Positions 33,089-41,067 of a stretch of 64,000 bases of DNA are shown piece after piece. The DNA lies in assembly GCF_003149145.1 (NCBI RefSeq), contig NZ_QGDQ01000002.1, positions 124,001-188,000 of the forward strand. Reading direction: 5' to 3'. Each line of letters begins with the position of its first letter. The stretch's first letter is position 1. The translations under genes were made by a program, and so were the position numbers. This DNA is from Quadrisphaera granulorum. Its GTDB lineage: Bacteria > Actinomycetota > Actinomycetes > Actinomycetales > Quadrisphaeraceae. The notes under the pieces are model-generated. The model made no database searches. It was not told the DNA's origin and saw only the letters and a list, made by a program, of their open reading frames with translations.

Positions 33089-34618
33089 GTGAACGGCCCC
33101 ATCGACAAGAGCCCGCAGGGGGAGCCCTCGGGGGAACGCTCCGACGCCGTCGTCGCGGCGGAGCGTCGCGTGCTCGAGGAGCTCGCTCGGGTCGCCCCGG
33201 CGGCCGCGGAGCTGGGACGCCGGTTCGCCGCCGAGGGCCACGAGTTGGCCCTGGTCGGCGGCTCCGTGCGCGACGCCCTGCTCGACCGGCTCGGTGGTGA
33301 GGGGGAGTTCGACCTCGACTTCGCCACGTCGGCCCGTCCCGAGCAGACCGAGCGGATCCTCGCCGCGTGGGGCAGTTCCACGTGGGACGCCGGCCGCGCC
33401 TTCGGGACCATCGGAGCGCGCGCCCGCTCCGCGGCCCCCGTCGTCGTCGAAGTCACCACCTACCGCTCCGACGTCTACGACCCGGAGAGCCGCAAGCCGG
33501 TCGTCGCCTTCGGTGACACCCTCGAGGGCGACCTGTCCCGCCGCGACTTCACCGTCAACGCCATGGCGCTGCACCTGCCCGACGGGGTCTTCGTCGACCC
33601 CTTCGACGGTCTGGAGGACCTCGCCGCCGGGTACCTGCGCACGCCGATCGCCCCCGAGCGGTCTTTCGACGACGACCCGCTGCGCATGATGCGCGGCGCC
33701 CGCTTCGCCGCGCAGCTCGGCTTCGACCTGGCGCCCGACGCGCTCGCGGCAGCCGCAGCCATGGCGTCGCGACTCTCGATCGTCTCGGCCGAGCGCGTGC
33801 AGGCGGAGCTGGTCAAGCTGCTCCGTGCCACCGACCCGGTGCCTGGGCTGCGCGTGCTGGTCGACGCGGGCCTGGCTGCCGTCGTCCTGCCCGAACTGCC
33901 GGCGCTGCAGCTGGAGGTCGACGAGCACCACCGCCACAAGGACGTCTACGAGCACTCCCTCACGGTGCTGCGGCAGGCGATCGAGCTGGAGCCGCGCTAC
34001 GGGCTGAACGCCGACGGACCCGACGTGGTGCTGCGGCTGGCGGCGCTGCTGCACGACATCGGCAAGCCGCCCACGCGACGCTTCGAGCCCGGTGGCGGCG
34101 TGAGCTTCCACCACCACGAGGTGGTCGGGGCGAAGATGACGGCTCGCCGGCTCAAGGAGCTGAAGTTCGACAAGGAGACCACCAAGCAGGTCGCGCGCCT
34201 GGTCGAGCTGCACCTGCGGTTCCACGGGTACGGCGGCGGTACGTGGACCGACTCGGCGGTGCGCCGCTACGTCACCGACGCCGGTCCGCTGCTCCCCCGC
34301 CTGCACGCGCTCACCCGCGCTGACTCCACCACGCGCAACAAGCGCCGCGCGGAGCAGCTGCAACGCACCTACGACGACCTGGAAGACCGCATCGCCGCGA
34401 TCCGCGAGCAGGAGCAGCTCGACGCGGTCCGGCCTGAGCTCGATGGCGCCGCCATCATGCGGATCCTGGGCGTCAAGCCCGGCCCGGTGGTGGGGCGCGC
34501 CTACAAGCACCTGCTCCAGGTGCGCCTCGACGACGGTCTGCTGGGTGAGGACGGCGCGCGCGCCGAGCTGCTGCGGTGGTGGGCGGAGCAGCCGGAGTCG
34601 CAGACGCCCGACGCCTGA
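33089..34618 (+). CDS. pcnA: CCA tRNA nucleotidyltransferase
   Basis: A 509-residue enzyme adding or repairing the 3' CCA of tRNAs. The nucleotidyltransferase motif is LVGGSVRDALLDRLGGEGEFDLDFAT, and the conserved RRDFTVNAMAL and FDDDPLRMMRGARFAAQLGF follow. An HD phosphohydrolase domain (LLHDIGKPPTRR, HHHEVVGAKM) occupies the C-terminal half, as in actinobacterial PcnA-like proteins. It supports tRNA-Ala(TGC) in this window, which lacks encoded CCA. GTG start; divergent from the NUDIX gene over a 71-bp gap. Confidence 0.95.
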   Translation: MNGPIDKSPQGEPSGERSDAVVAAERRVLEELARVAPAAAELGRRFAAEGHELALVGGSVRDALLDRLGGEGEFDLDFATSARPEQTERILAAWGSSTWDAGRAFGTIGARARSAAPVVVEVTTYRSDVYDPESRKPVVAFGDTLEGDLSRRDFTVNAMALHLPDGVFVDPFDGLEDLAAGYLRTPIAPERSFDDDPLRMMRGARFAAQLGFDLAPDALAAAAAMASRLSIVSAERVQAELVKLLRATDPVPGLRVLVDAGLAAVVLPELPALQLEVDEHHRHKDVYEHSLTVLRQAIELEPRYGLNADGPDVVLRLAALLHDIGKPPTRRFEPGGGVSFHHHEVVGAKMTARRLKELKFDKETTKQVARLVELHLRFHGYGGGTWTDSAVRRYVTDAGPLLPRLHALTRADSTTRNKRRAEQLQRTYDDLEDRIAAIREQEQLDAVRPELDGAAIMRILGVKPGPVVGRAYKHLLQVRLDDGLLGEDGARAELLRWWAEQPESQTPDA

Positions 34619-34657
34619 GGCTTCCTGCTTCCGTCGACGACGACGGACCGCTGCGCC

Positions 34658-34689
34658 AGGGCCGGTGTTCCACGCGGATCACCGGCCCT
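34658..34689 (+). terminator. Hairpin terminator after pcnA
   Basis: A 10-bp stem AGGGCCGGTG / CACCGGCCCT (34658-34667 and 34680-34689) encloses a 12-nt loop, 40 bases after the pcnA stop. The loop also matches part of a parS-like sequence, discussed in the findings. Confidence 0.7.
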
Positions 34690-34813
34690 CCGCGTCCGTT
34701 GCGCTGCCCGAGTGGATGTTCCGCACGCCCCTCAAGGTCGCTACCCCTGCGTGGCGACGCTGGAGGCGAAGGATCGGACAGGTGCCCGGCTCCGGCCCAG
34801 GAGGCACTCGACC

Positions 34814-35755
34814 GTGTCAGCGCTGCCCAGCACCCCGCTCCGCGACGGTCTCGTCCGGTCGACCCTTCCCCAGCGGGACCGTTCCGTGCCCGCTGCCGCA
34901 GACGTCCTGGCACCTCACCGGGTCACCGAGCACGGGGATCCACGCGGTCCCGTGCTGCTCCTGGCGCACGGCTTCGGAGGCGGACAGGCCGCCTGGTCGC
35001 GTCTGCTCCCCCACTTCCCCGACCACCGCGTCATCACCTTCGACCACCTCGGCTCCGGGTCCACGGACGTCAGCCAGTTCGACCACGAGCGGCACGCGAC
35101 GCTGACCGGCTACGCCGAGGACGTCCTCGACGTGTGCGCGGCACTGGGCCCGGTGGACGTGACGTTCGTCGGCCACTCGGTGAGCTCCATGATCGGCTTG
35201 CTCGCCGCAGTCGCCGAGCCGGAGCGCTTCGCATCGCTGGTGCTCGTCGCGCCGTCGCCGCGGTACGTGGACGACCCGGCGACCGATTACGTGGGCGGCT
35301 TCTCACAGGAGGACGTCACGGAACTGCTCGCCTCACTCGACAGCAACTACTACGCGTGGTCGGCGGCGATGGCACCCGTCGTCATGGGGACGCCCCAGTC
35401 GCCCGAGCTGGGCGGGGAGCTCACCGAGAGCTTCCTCGGTACGCACCCGGACGCAGCGCGCACCTTCGCCGGAGCCATCTTCCTGTCCGACTCGCGCGCG
35501 GTGCTCCCCCATGTCAGCGCGCCGGTCCTCGTGCTGCAGTGCCGCCACGACGCGCTGGCTCCGGAGGCGGTGGGTGAGGCCACTGCCGACGCACTGCCGG
35601 CGGGTGAGCTCGTCCGGCTCGAAGCCACGGGCCACTGCCCACACATCAGTGCGCCCGCCGAGACGTCAGCGGCCATCTACCGCTTCCTGGGAGCGCTCGA
35701 GGCCCGTCGGGCCGGTGGTGGCTCAGCCTTCCCACCAGGGCGTACCGGGGGATGA
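34814..35755 (+). CDS. RsbQ-like alpha/beta hydrolase
   Basis: A 313-residue alpha/beta hydrolase of the RsbQ/KAI2/D14 kind. The oxyanion region is LLLAHGFGGGQAAW, the nucleophile elbow GHSVSSMIGLLAA, the acid in CRHDALAP and the catalytic histidine in ATGHCPHIS. FDHLGSGSTDVSQF is characteristic of RsbQ. In Bacillus, RsbQ makes or modifies a small ligand sensed by the PAS domain of RsbP. Here the stop overlaps the next gene's ATG (ATGA), and that gene begins with an RsbP-like PAS domain, so a hydrolase-sensor pair is inferred. GTG 34814 has GGAGG nine bases upstream; the preceding 200 bp are a promoter/terminator gap. Confidence 0.9.
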   Translation: MSALPSTPLRDGLVRSTLPQRDRSVPAAADVLAPHRVTEHGDPRGPVLLLAHGFGGGQAAWSRLLPHFPDHRVITFDHLGSGSTDVSQFDHERHATLTGYAEDVLDVCAALGPVDVTFVGHSVSSMIGLLAAVAEPERFASLVLVAPSPRYVDDPATDYVGGFSQEDVTELLASLDSNYYAWSAAMAPVVMGTPQSPELGGELTESFLGTHPDAARTFAGAIFLSDSRAVLPHVSAPVLVLQCRHDALAPEAVGEATADALPAGELVRLEATGHCPHISAPAETSAAIYRFLGALEARRAGGGSAFPPGRTGG

Positions 35756-37557
35756 GCCGGCTGCGCTCCACTGCCGTCCCGGTGGTGCCGGCGCCATCGC
35801 GCCACGGCGACGACGGCGGACTGCTTCCGGGTGCGGCGAGGGTTCCCGTGGAACCGTCCGCTCGCGACAATTCCTGGGGCACACGGCTGTGGAACTGCTC
35901 GCCGTGCCCTCAGCTCGTGCTGGACCCGTCTGCAGGCACGGTCGTGGAGGCGAACCAGACCTTCTGGGACTGGACGGGTCTTGACCACACCCTGGTCGTG
36001 GGGACCGCCTTCGCTCGGCTACTCCCCATCGGTGATCGCATCCTGTGGAGCACCCACTGCCTGCCCAAGCTCGACGCCGCAGGTCATGTGGAGGAGGTCT
36101 CCCTGGAGGTGCTCGGTGCCGGGGGAGTGCGACGGGCCGCCTTCCTCACGGCATCGCGCCTGCAGCCGGTGGCCGGTCCTGCTGCACCGCACGATGGCGG
36201 CGCGGCACGTGGGGAGCTCGTGCTCGTGGCGCTGTTCGGGGCGTCCGCTCGACGGCGCTACGAGGAAGACCTCCTGGCAGCCAAGCGCCGCGCCGAGGCC
36301 TCGGAGGAGCGCAGCGCTCAGGCGGAGGCGGGCCTGAAGCACCTCGCCCACCACGACCAGGTCACGGGCTTGCTCAACCGCCGGGGCCTGGACGCCAGCC
36401 TGCTCGCGGTGCTGTCGAGAGGCGAGGAGCAGCCGGCGCAGGGGACGCTCACGCGCCTGTCCCCACCACGTGGACCGGTGGTCTTCTTCATCGACCTCGA
36501 CGGCTTCAAGCAGGTCAACGACAGCATCGGCCATGCCGGAGGTGACGCTCTGCTGGTCGAGGTCGCTGAGCGGCTGCGTGCGACGACCGATCCCGCGGCG
36601 GTGCTGGCGCGGTTCGCTGGGGACGAGTTCATCGTGGTGGATCCCCTCGCAGGTGGCGACGACGACGCCGTGGTCGCCGACGTGTGTGATCGATTGCTCG
36701 CCGCGCTGGCCCGGCCGGTCGTCATCGGCGGCGTCGAGGTGCTCGTCTCGGCCAGCATCGGCGTGGCTCGGTCCAGTGACGACGTGACGCAGCCGAGGGA
36801 GCCCGAGGCGCGGGCCGAGGCGCTCCTGAGCCGTGCCGACGCCGCCATGTACCAGGTGAAGCGCAGCGGTCGCAGCGGGTGGCGGGTCCACGACCCCGCG
36901 GCTGCTGATCCCGTCGCGGACCGCCTCCGGCTGCTGGAGCAGCTGCGCCACGGGATCGCCGAGGGTCAGCTGCGCCTGCACCACCAGCCGCGGGTCGAGC
37001 TGGCCACCGGGAGCACCACGGGCGTCGAGGCCGGTGTCGCGCAGGCCGCCGCGTGGAACGCCGCAGGCCGGCACCTGGAGATGAGCATCAACGTCTCGGC
37101 GCGGCAGCTCGCCGACCCGGACCTGCCGCGAACCGTGGCTTCCGTGCTCGCCCGCCACGGGGTGCCTGCTTCGCAGCTCGTGCTCGAGATCACCGAGACG
37201 GCACTGATGCTCGATCCCGACGCGGCCGCCACGACGCTCGGGCGACTGGTCGACCTGGGAGCGAGGATCGCCGTGGACGACTTCGGCACCGGCTACGCCA
37301 GCCTCACCTACCTCCGGCGCTTCCCCGTGCATGAGCTGAAGGTCGCCAGGTCCTTCGTCGCCGGGGTCGCCCGTGACGCGGGCGACCGCGCGATCGTGAC
37401 CGGCTGCATTCAGCTCGCCCACGCCCTCGGCCTCACGAGCGTGGCTGAAGGCGTGGAGACGGTCGACCAGCGAGACGTACTGACCGAGCTGGGCTGTCAC
37501 GTGGGTCAGGGGTACTTGTTCAGCAAACCGGTACCCGCGGAGGCGCTCCGCTGGTGA
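35752..37557 (+). CDS. PAS-GGDEF-EAL c-di-GMP signalling protein with deleted EAL segment
   Basis: A 601-residue cytoplasmic protein. Residues about 40-160 are a PAS domain with the ILWSTHCLPKLDAAGHVEEV element seen in RsbP-type sensors. A short coiled coil leads to a GGDEF domain (about 195-380): DQVTGLLNRRGLD, FIDLDGFKQVNDSIGHAGGD and ARFAGDEF (AGDEF variant, usually active). The EAL domain (about 400-601) retains GVEA, EITET, DDFGTGYASL, AEGVET and QGYLF. However, the 35-40 residues normally between the EAL motif and the xxxAW helix (with RWxHP and FIPxAE) are absent, and KIDRSF reads KVARSF. Diguanylate cyclase activity is plausible; phosphodiesterase activity is doubtful. Confidence 0.9.
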   Translation: MSRLRSTAVPVVPAPSRHGDDGGLLPGAARVPVEPSARDNSWGTRLWNCSPCPQLVLDPSAGTVVEANQTFWDWTGLDHTLVVGTAFARLLPIGDRILWSTHCLPKLDAAGHVEEVSLEVLGAGGVRRAAFLTASRLQPVAGPAAPHDGGAARGELVLVALFGASARRRYEEDLLAAKRRAEASEERSAQAEAGLKHLAHHDQVTGLLNRRGLDASLLAVLSRGEEQPAQGTLTRLSPPRGPVVFFIDLDGFKQVNDSIGHAGGDALLVEVAERLRATTDPAAVLARFAGDEFIVVDPLAGGDDDAVVADVCDRLLAALARPVVIGGVEVLVSASIGVARSSDDVTQPREPEARAEALLSRADAAMYQVKRSGRSGWRVHDPAAADPVADRLRLLEQLRHGIAEGQLRLHHQPRVELATGSTTGVEAGVAQAAAWNAAGRHLEMSINVSARQLADPDLPRTVASVLARHGVPASQLVLEITETALMLDPDAAATTLGRLVDLGARIAVDDFGTGYASLTYLRRFPVHELKVARSFVAGVARDAGDRAIVTGCIQLAHALGLTSVAEGVETVDQRDVLTELGCHVGQGYLFSKPVPAEALRW

Positions 37558-37560
37558 GGT

Positions 37561-37590
37561 GTTCCACGGGCGTCGTGTTCCCCGTGGAAC
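37561..37590. terminator. Inverted repeat between convergent GGDEF-EAL and MFS genes
   Basis: GTTCCACGGG (37561-37570) pairs with CCCGTGGAAC (37581-37590) across a 10-nt loop, four bases after the GGDEF-EAL stop. It is most simply a terminator. The right half together with flanking bases also resembles a degenerate parS site. Confidence 0.6.
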
Positions 37591-37627
37591 GCCAGAGGTG
37601 CGTCGGTCGTCGTCGGTGGGGCGCAGC

Positions 37628-38989
37628 TCAGGACGACGACGTGCGGCGCACCGATGCTGCGCTGAGCGCCGCCACCGCCACCCACCACACGGCGAGGGCC
37701 ACCAGAACCGGCGCTGAGTATCCGTCGTCCGGCAGCACCAGCGTGGTGAGACCGGCCGCGGCGACCGTGGCCGCATTGGTCAGCACGTCGTAGAGGACGA
37801 AGACGCGACCGCGGAACCCGTCGTCGACACCGGTCTGCACGAGAGTGTCGACGGAGATCTTGAGGCTCTGCGCCGTCAGGCCCAGCAGACCGGCGACCAC
37901 CACGAGCGAGGTCGGACCGGGCGCCCCCACGAGAGCCAGGGGCGCGGCAGCGGATGCTGCGGCGGCGAGGTGAGCCCATCGCTGAGCCCCCAGGCGCTTC
38001 GCCGCCACGGGCGTGAGGGCAGCGGCCAGCGCAAAGCCCAGCCCGGAAGCCAGCGTCACTGCCCCGACGAGAGCTGTTGCCGCGAGCAGTCCCGACGTGC
38101 TCCCCGTGGAACCCGCGGCCGCGGCGGGGGACCCGTCGCTCACCGCCGTCCGCGCGTAGAGCAGCGACAGCACCAGCGCGACCCCGTATCCGAGCCGGTG
38201 AGCTCCGATGAGCAACAGCGCCCGCGCCGCGGTGCGGCGCTCGCGGAGGTGCCGCAGCGCGCCGACCAAGTCTCGCTCGGGCCGGGTGTGCTGGGCCACG
38301 TCGTCGGCGCCCGGGCCGAGCTCGTCTCGACCGATGCGCAGCGCCACCGCTCCCGCGGCAGCGCACAGCACCACGGTGCCGATCAGCAGCCGCGCGTCTC
38401 CGACGTCACCCAGCCCGAGCGCTGGGTGGACTGCCAGGGCCAAGGCCCCGGCGGCGAGCGCCGTGGCGCTGCCGGCGGTGGGCACGACGGCGTTGGCGGC
38501 CACCAGGTCACGTGCGGGCAGCACACGCGGCAGCGACGCCGAGAGCGCTGCGAGGAGGAGCCGGTTCACGGACAGGTAGCCCAGTGCCACCACGAGCACG
38601 GCTACGGGGGGACCGATCAGGACGGCGATCGCCGCCCCCAGGGCGAGTACGGCGCGAGCCGCCGACGCCACCACGAGAACCTGACGGCGCCGGAACCTGT
38701 CGAGCACCGCGGCCGCCCACGGCCCGACGATCGTGAACGGCAGCAGCAGCACCGCCATCGCGCCGGCGATGGCGGCCGGCGAGGCAGCGCGCTCGGGGGA
38801 GAGCAGCACGAAGGACGCGAGCGCCGCCTGCAGCACGCCGTCGCCCGCCTGCCCCAGCAGACGCACCGCGACGAGCCGTCGCGCACCCGGCGCGCGAGCC
38901 ACGGCAGCGGCGCCGGCCAGCAGCCCGGACGTCGCAGCACCGGACGGCTGCCGATCCGGACGTCCCACGGAGAACGAGTCGGCGCTCAT
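37628..38989 (-). CDS. MFS transporter
   Basis: A 453-residue protein with about 12 hydrophobic segments. The first loop is GPWAAAVLDRFRRRQVLV, a typical MFS motif A variant (D-R-x-R-R), and a long central cytoplasmic loop follows (DELGPGADDVAQHTRPERDL). Late conserved parts are KISVDTLVQTGVDDGFRGRVFVLYDVL. MFS genes of this type commonly precede ino1 in actinobacteria. Substrate unknown; drug or solute efflux is a guess. Confidence 0.88.
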   Translation of the reverse strand: MSADSFSVGRPDRQPSGAATSGLLAGAAAVARAPGARRLVAVRLLGQAGDGVLQAALASFVLLSPERAASPAAIAGAMAVLLLPFTIVGPWAAAVLDRFRRRQVLVVASAARAVLALGAAIAVLIGPPVAVLVVALGYLSVNRLLLAALSASLPRVLPARDLVAANAVVPTAGSATALAAGALALAVHPALGLGDVGDARLLIGTVVLCAAAGAVALRIGRDELGPGADDVAQHTRPERDLVGALRHLRERRTAARALLLIGAHRLGYGVALVLSLLYARTAVSDGSPAAAAGSTGSTSGLLAATALVGAVTLASGLGFALAAALTPVAAKRLGAQRWAHLAAAASAAAPLALVGAPGPTSLVVVAGLLGLTAQSLKISVDTLVQTGVDDGFRGRVFVLYDVLTNAATVAAAGLTTLVLPDDGYSAPVLVALAVWWVAVAALSAASVRRTSSS

Positions 38990-39065
38990 GCGTCCAAGCC
39001 TGGCCGATCCCCCACCCCTGGTGTCCGGTGAATCGACGACGGGCCGCAGGTTCCACGTCGAACAA

Positions 39066-39101
39066 CGACGGCCCGGACCCCCACGGGGATCCGGGCCGTC
39101 G
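39066..39101 (-). terminator. Terminator downstream of ino1
   Basis: A 12-bp stem CGACGGCCCGGA (39066-39077) / TCCGGGCCGTCG (39090-39101) lies 34 bases after the ino1 stop on the minus strand. Confidence 0.85.
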
Positions 39102-39134
39102 CTGTGCTGTCAGGTGGCGATCAGCTGCTGCGCG

Positions 39135-40214
39135 TCAGCGCTCGTTGGTGCCGGCGATGAACGCCTCGACGTCGTCCTTGGCCTTGTCGTCGCGCTTCTG
39201 CACCGGCGGCGACTTCATGAAGTACGACGACGGCGACGTCAGTGGGCCGCCGATGCCACGGTCGAGGCCGATCTTGGCGGCGCGGAGCGCGTCGATGATG
39301 ACGCCGGCCGAGTTCGGGGAGTCCCAGACCTCGAGCTTGTACTCCATGTTCAGCGGCACGTCGCCGAAGTTGCGAGCCTCCATGCGCACGTACGCCCACT
39401 TGCGGTCGTCGAGCCACTCGACATAGTCGCTGGGGCCGATGTGGACGTTGCGCTTGCCGAGGTCGTGGTCGACGTTGCTCGTCACGGCCTGCGTCTTGGA
39501 GATCTTCTTCGACTCGAGACGGTCGCGCTCGAGCATGTTCTTGAAGTCCATGTTGCCGCCGACGTTGAGCTGGTACGTCCGGTCGACGATGACGCCGCGG
39601 TCCTCGAAGAGGCGCATCAGGGCGCGGTGCGTGATGGTGGCGCCGATCTGGGACTTGATGTCGTCACCGACGATCGGCACACCGGCGTCGGTGAACTTTT
39701 GCGCCCACTCCGGGTCGGAGGCGATGAACACCGGCAGGGCGTTGACGAACGCCACCTTGGCGTCGAGGGCGCACTGCGCGTAGAACTCCGCGGCCTCCTC
39801 GGAACCCACGGGCAAGTAGCAGACGAGGACGTCGACGCGGGCGTCCTTGAGGGCCTGCACCACGTCGACCGGCTTCGCGTCCGACTCCTGGATGGTCTCG
39901 CGGTAGTACTTGCCGAGACCGTCGTGGGTGTGGCCGCGCTGCACCGGCACGCCCATGGGGGGCACATCGGCGATCTTGATGGTGTTGTTCTCGGAGTTGA
40001 AGATCGCCTCGGAGAGGTCGAAGCCGACCTTCTTGGCGTCCACGTCGAACGCAGCGACGAACTCGATGTCGCGGATGTGGTACGGACCGAAGCGGACGTG
40101 CATGAGACCGGGGACGGTCGCGTCATCGGCGGCGTCCTTGTAGTACTCGACGCCCTGGATCAGGGACGCGGCGCAGTTGCCGACGCCCACGACGGCGACG
40201 CGGATGGAGCCCAT
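39135..40214 (-). CDS. ino1: Inositol-3-phosphate synthase
   Basis: A 359-residue NAD-dependent enzyme turning glucose-6-phosphate into 1L-myo-inositol-1-phosphate, the first step for phosphatidylinositol and mycothiol in actinobacteria. The Rossmann motif is [16 protein letters not shown]. Conserved parts are [37 protein letters not shown] and [28 protein letters not shown] 40214 has GGAG seven to eight bases upstream. The PadR gene is 11 bases upstream on the same strand, so PadR and ino1 are likely co-transcribed. Confidence 0.97.
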   Translation of the reverse strand: MGSIRVAVVGVGNCAASLIQGVEYYKDAADDATVPGLMHVRFGPYHIRDIEFVAAFDVDAKKVGFDLSEAIFNSENNTIKIADVPPMGVPVQRGHTHDGLGKYYRETIQESDAKPVDVVQALKDARVDVLVCYLPVGSEEAAEFYAQCALDAKVAFVNALPVFIASDPEWAQKFTDAGVPIVGDDIKSQIGATITHRALMRLFEDRGVIVDRTYQLNVGGNMDFKNMLERDRLESKKISKTQAVTSNVDHDLGKRNVHIGPSDYVEWLDDRKWAYVRMEARNFGDVPLNMEYKLEVWDSPNSAGVIIDALRAAKIGLDRGIGGPLTSPSSYFMKSPPVQKRDDKAKDDVEAFIAGTNER

Positions 40215-40225
40215 CCGTTCTCTCC

Positions 40226-40903
40226 TCACTGGTTGGACGACAGCTGGCCGAATGGCTGGCTGGTGGTGCTGGCCTGCTCCTCACGTCCCGCACCGGGTGG
40301 TGCGGCAGGGGAGGACGGCGGTGTCTCCGGGGGCCTGGGCGGCGCTCCGGACCCGGGGCCGGAGGTGCGCTCCCGCTCGACGAGCTCGTCGAGCCAGCGC
40401 AGCTCCCGCTCCAGGGAGTCGGTGGTGTGGCGGTGCAGCTCGGCCGACCAGCTGTCGGACCGGGTGCTGGCACGGGCATCGCAGACGCGCTCCAGCCTCT
40501 CCACCACGCGGGTGCGGCGACCTTCGAGGATGCGCAGCCGGGTGGTGGGGTCGGTGCTGCCGAAGAAGGCGAAGTGGACGTCGAACTGCTCGTCCTCCCA
40601 CGTCGCCGGGCCGGAGTTGGCCAGCAGCGAGCGGAGCTGTGCGCGACCGGCGTCCGTCAGCTGGTAGACAACGCGGCTGCGTTTGCCGGCGAGCGGGGGC
40701 GTGGCCGTGGTGGGCGAGCTCTGGGTGATCCAGCCGCGCTCCTCCAGGGAGCGCAGCGCGGGGTAGAGGCTGCCGAAGGAAATCCGCCGCCTCAGGGGAC
40801 CGATGACCAGGTCGATCCGCTTGCGCAGTTCGTAGCCGTGGAGCGGGGTGTCATCGAGAAGCCCGAGGACGGCGATGGTGAGCGCGTCCGATCCCCGTGC
40901 CAC
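40226..40903 (-). CDS. PadR family transcriptional regulator
   Basis: A 225-residue regulator. The winged helix is at about residues 5-85: [58 protein letters not shown]-terminal helical dimerisation region ([35 protein letters not shown]) and a Pro/Ser-rich tail follow. GTG 40903 was chosen for AGGAGG eight bases upstream; the track-length frame extends into the operator. A perfect palindrome lies 44 bases upstream (40947-40975), so autoregulation is likely. Confidence 0.92.
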   Translation of the reverse strand: MARGSDALTIAVLGLLDDTPLHGYELRKRIDLVIGPLRRRISFGSLYPALRSLEERGWITQSSPTTATPPLAGKRSRVVYQLTDAGRAQLRSLLANSGPATWEDEQFDVHFAFFGSTDPTTRLRILEGRRTRVVERLERVCDARASTRSDSWSAELHRHTTDSLERELRWLDELVERERTSGPGSGAPPRPPETPPSSPAAPPGAGREEQASTTSQPFGQLSSNQ

Positions 40904-40946
40904 CGTGTCGACCTCCTGGGCTGCCTGCGCCCGCACGCCCGCAGCG

Positions 40947-40975
40947 CGCAGATGTATCGAACCGATACATCTGCG
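40947..40975. promoter_or_regulatory. Perfect inverted repeat, candidate PadR operator
   Basis: CGCAGATGTATCG (40947-40959) and CGATACATCTGCG (40963-40975) are exact complements separated by AAC. The inner ATGT...ACAT halves resemble PadR-family operators. It lies between the PadR gene (minus) and the class A PBP gene (plus), in an otherwise featureless 164-bp divergent region. Confidence 0.75.
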
Positions 40976-41067
40976 GACTGTAACGAGCAGGTGCAGAGAA
41001 CGCGAGTCCAGCCCCACCTGTCCGGCCGAAGGTCAGTGGGGCACCAGGTCACCGCCGCATACTGAGG

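Noticed and set aside
32507-34510. Long minus-strand extension of the DUF6049 frame to 1491 residues
   Set aside because: The extension is antisense to the CCA-adding enzyme and NUDIX genes, which have clear motifs; composition shows no domain. The signal peptide begins near 32500.
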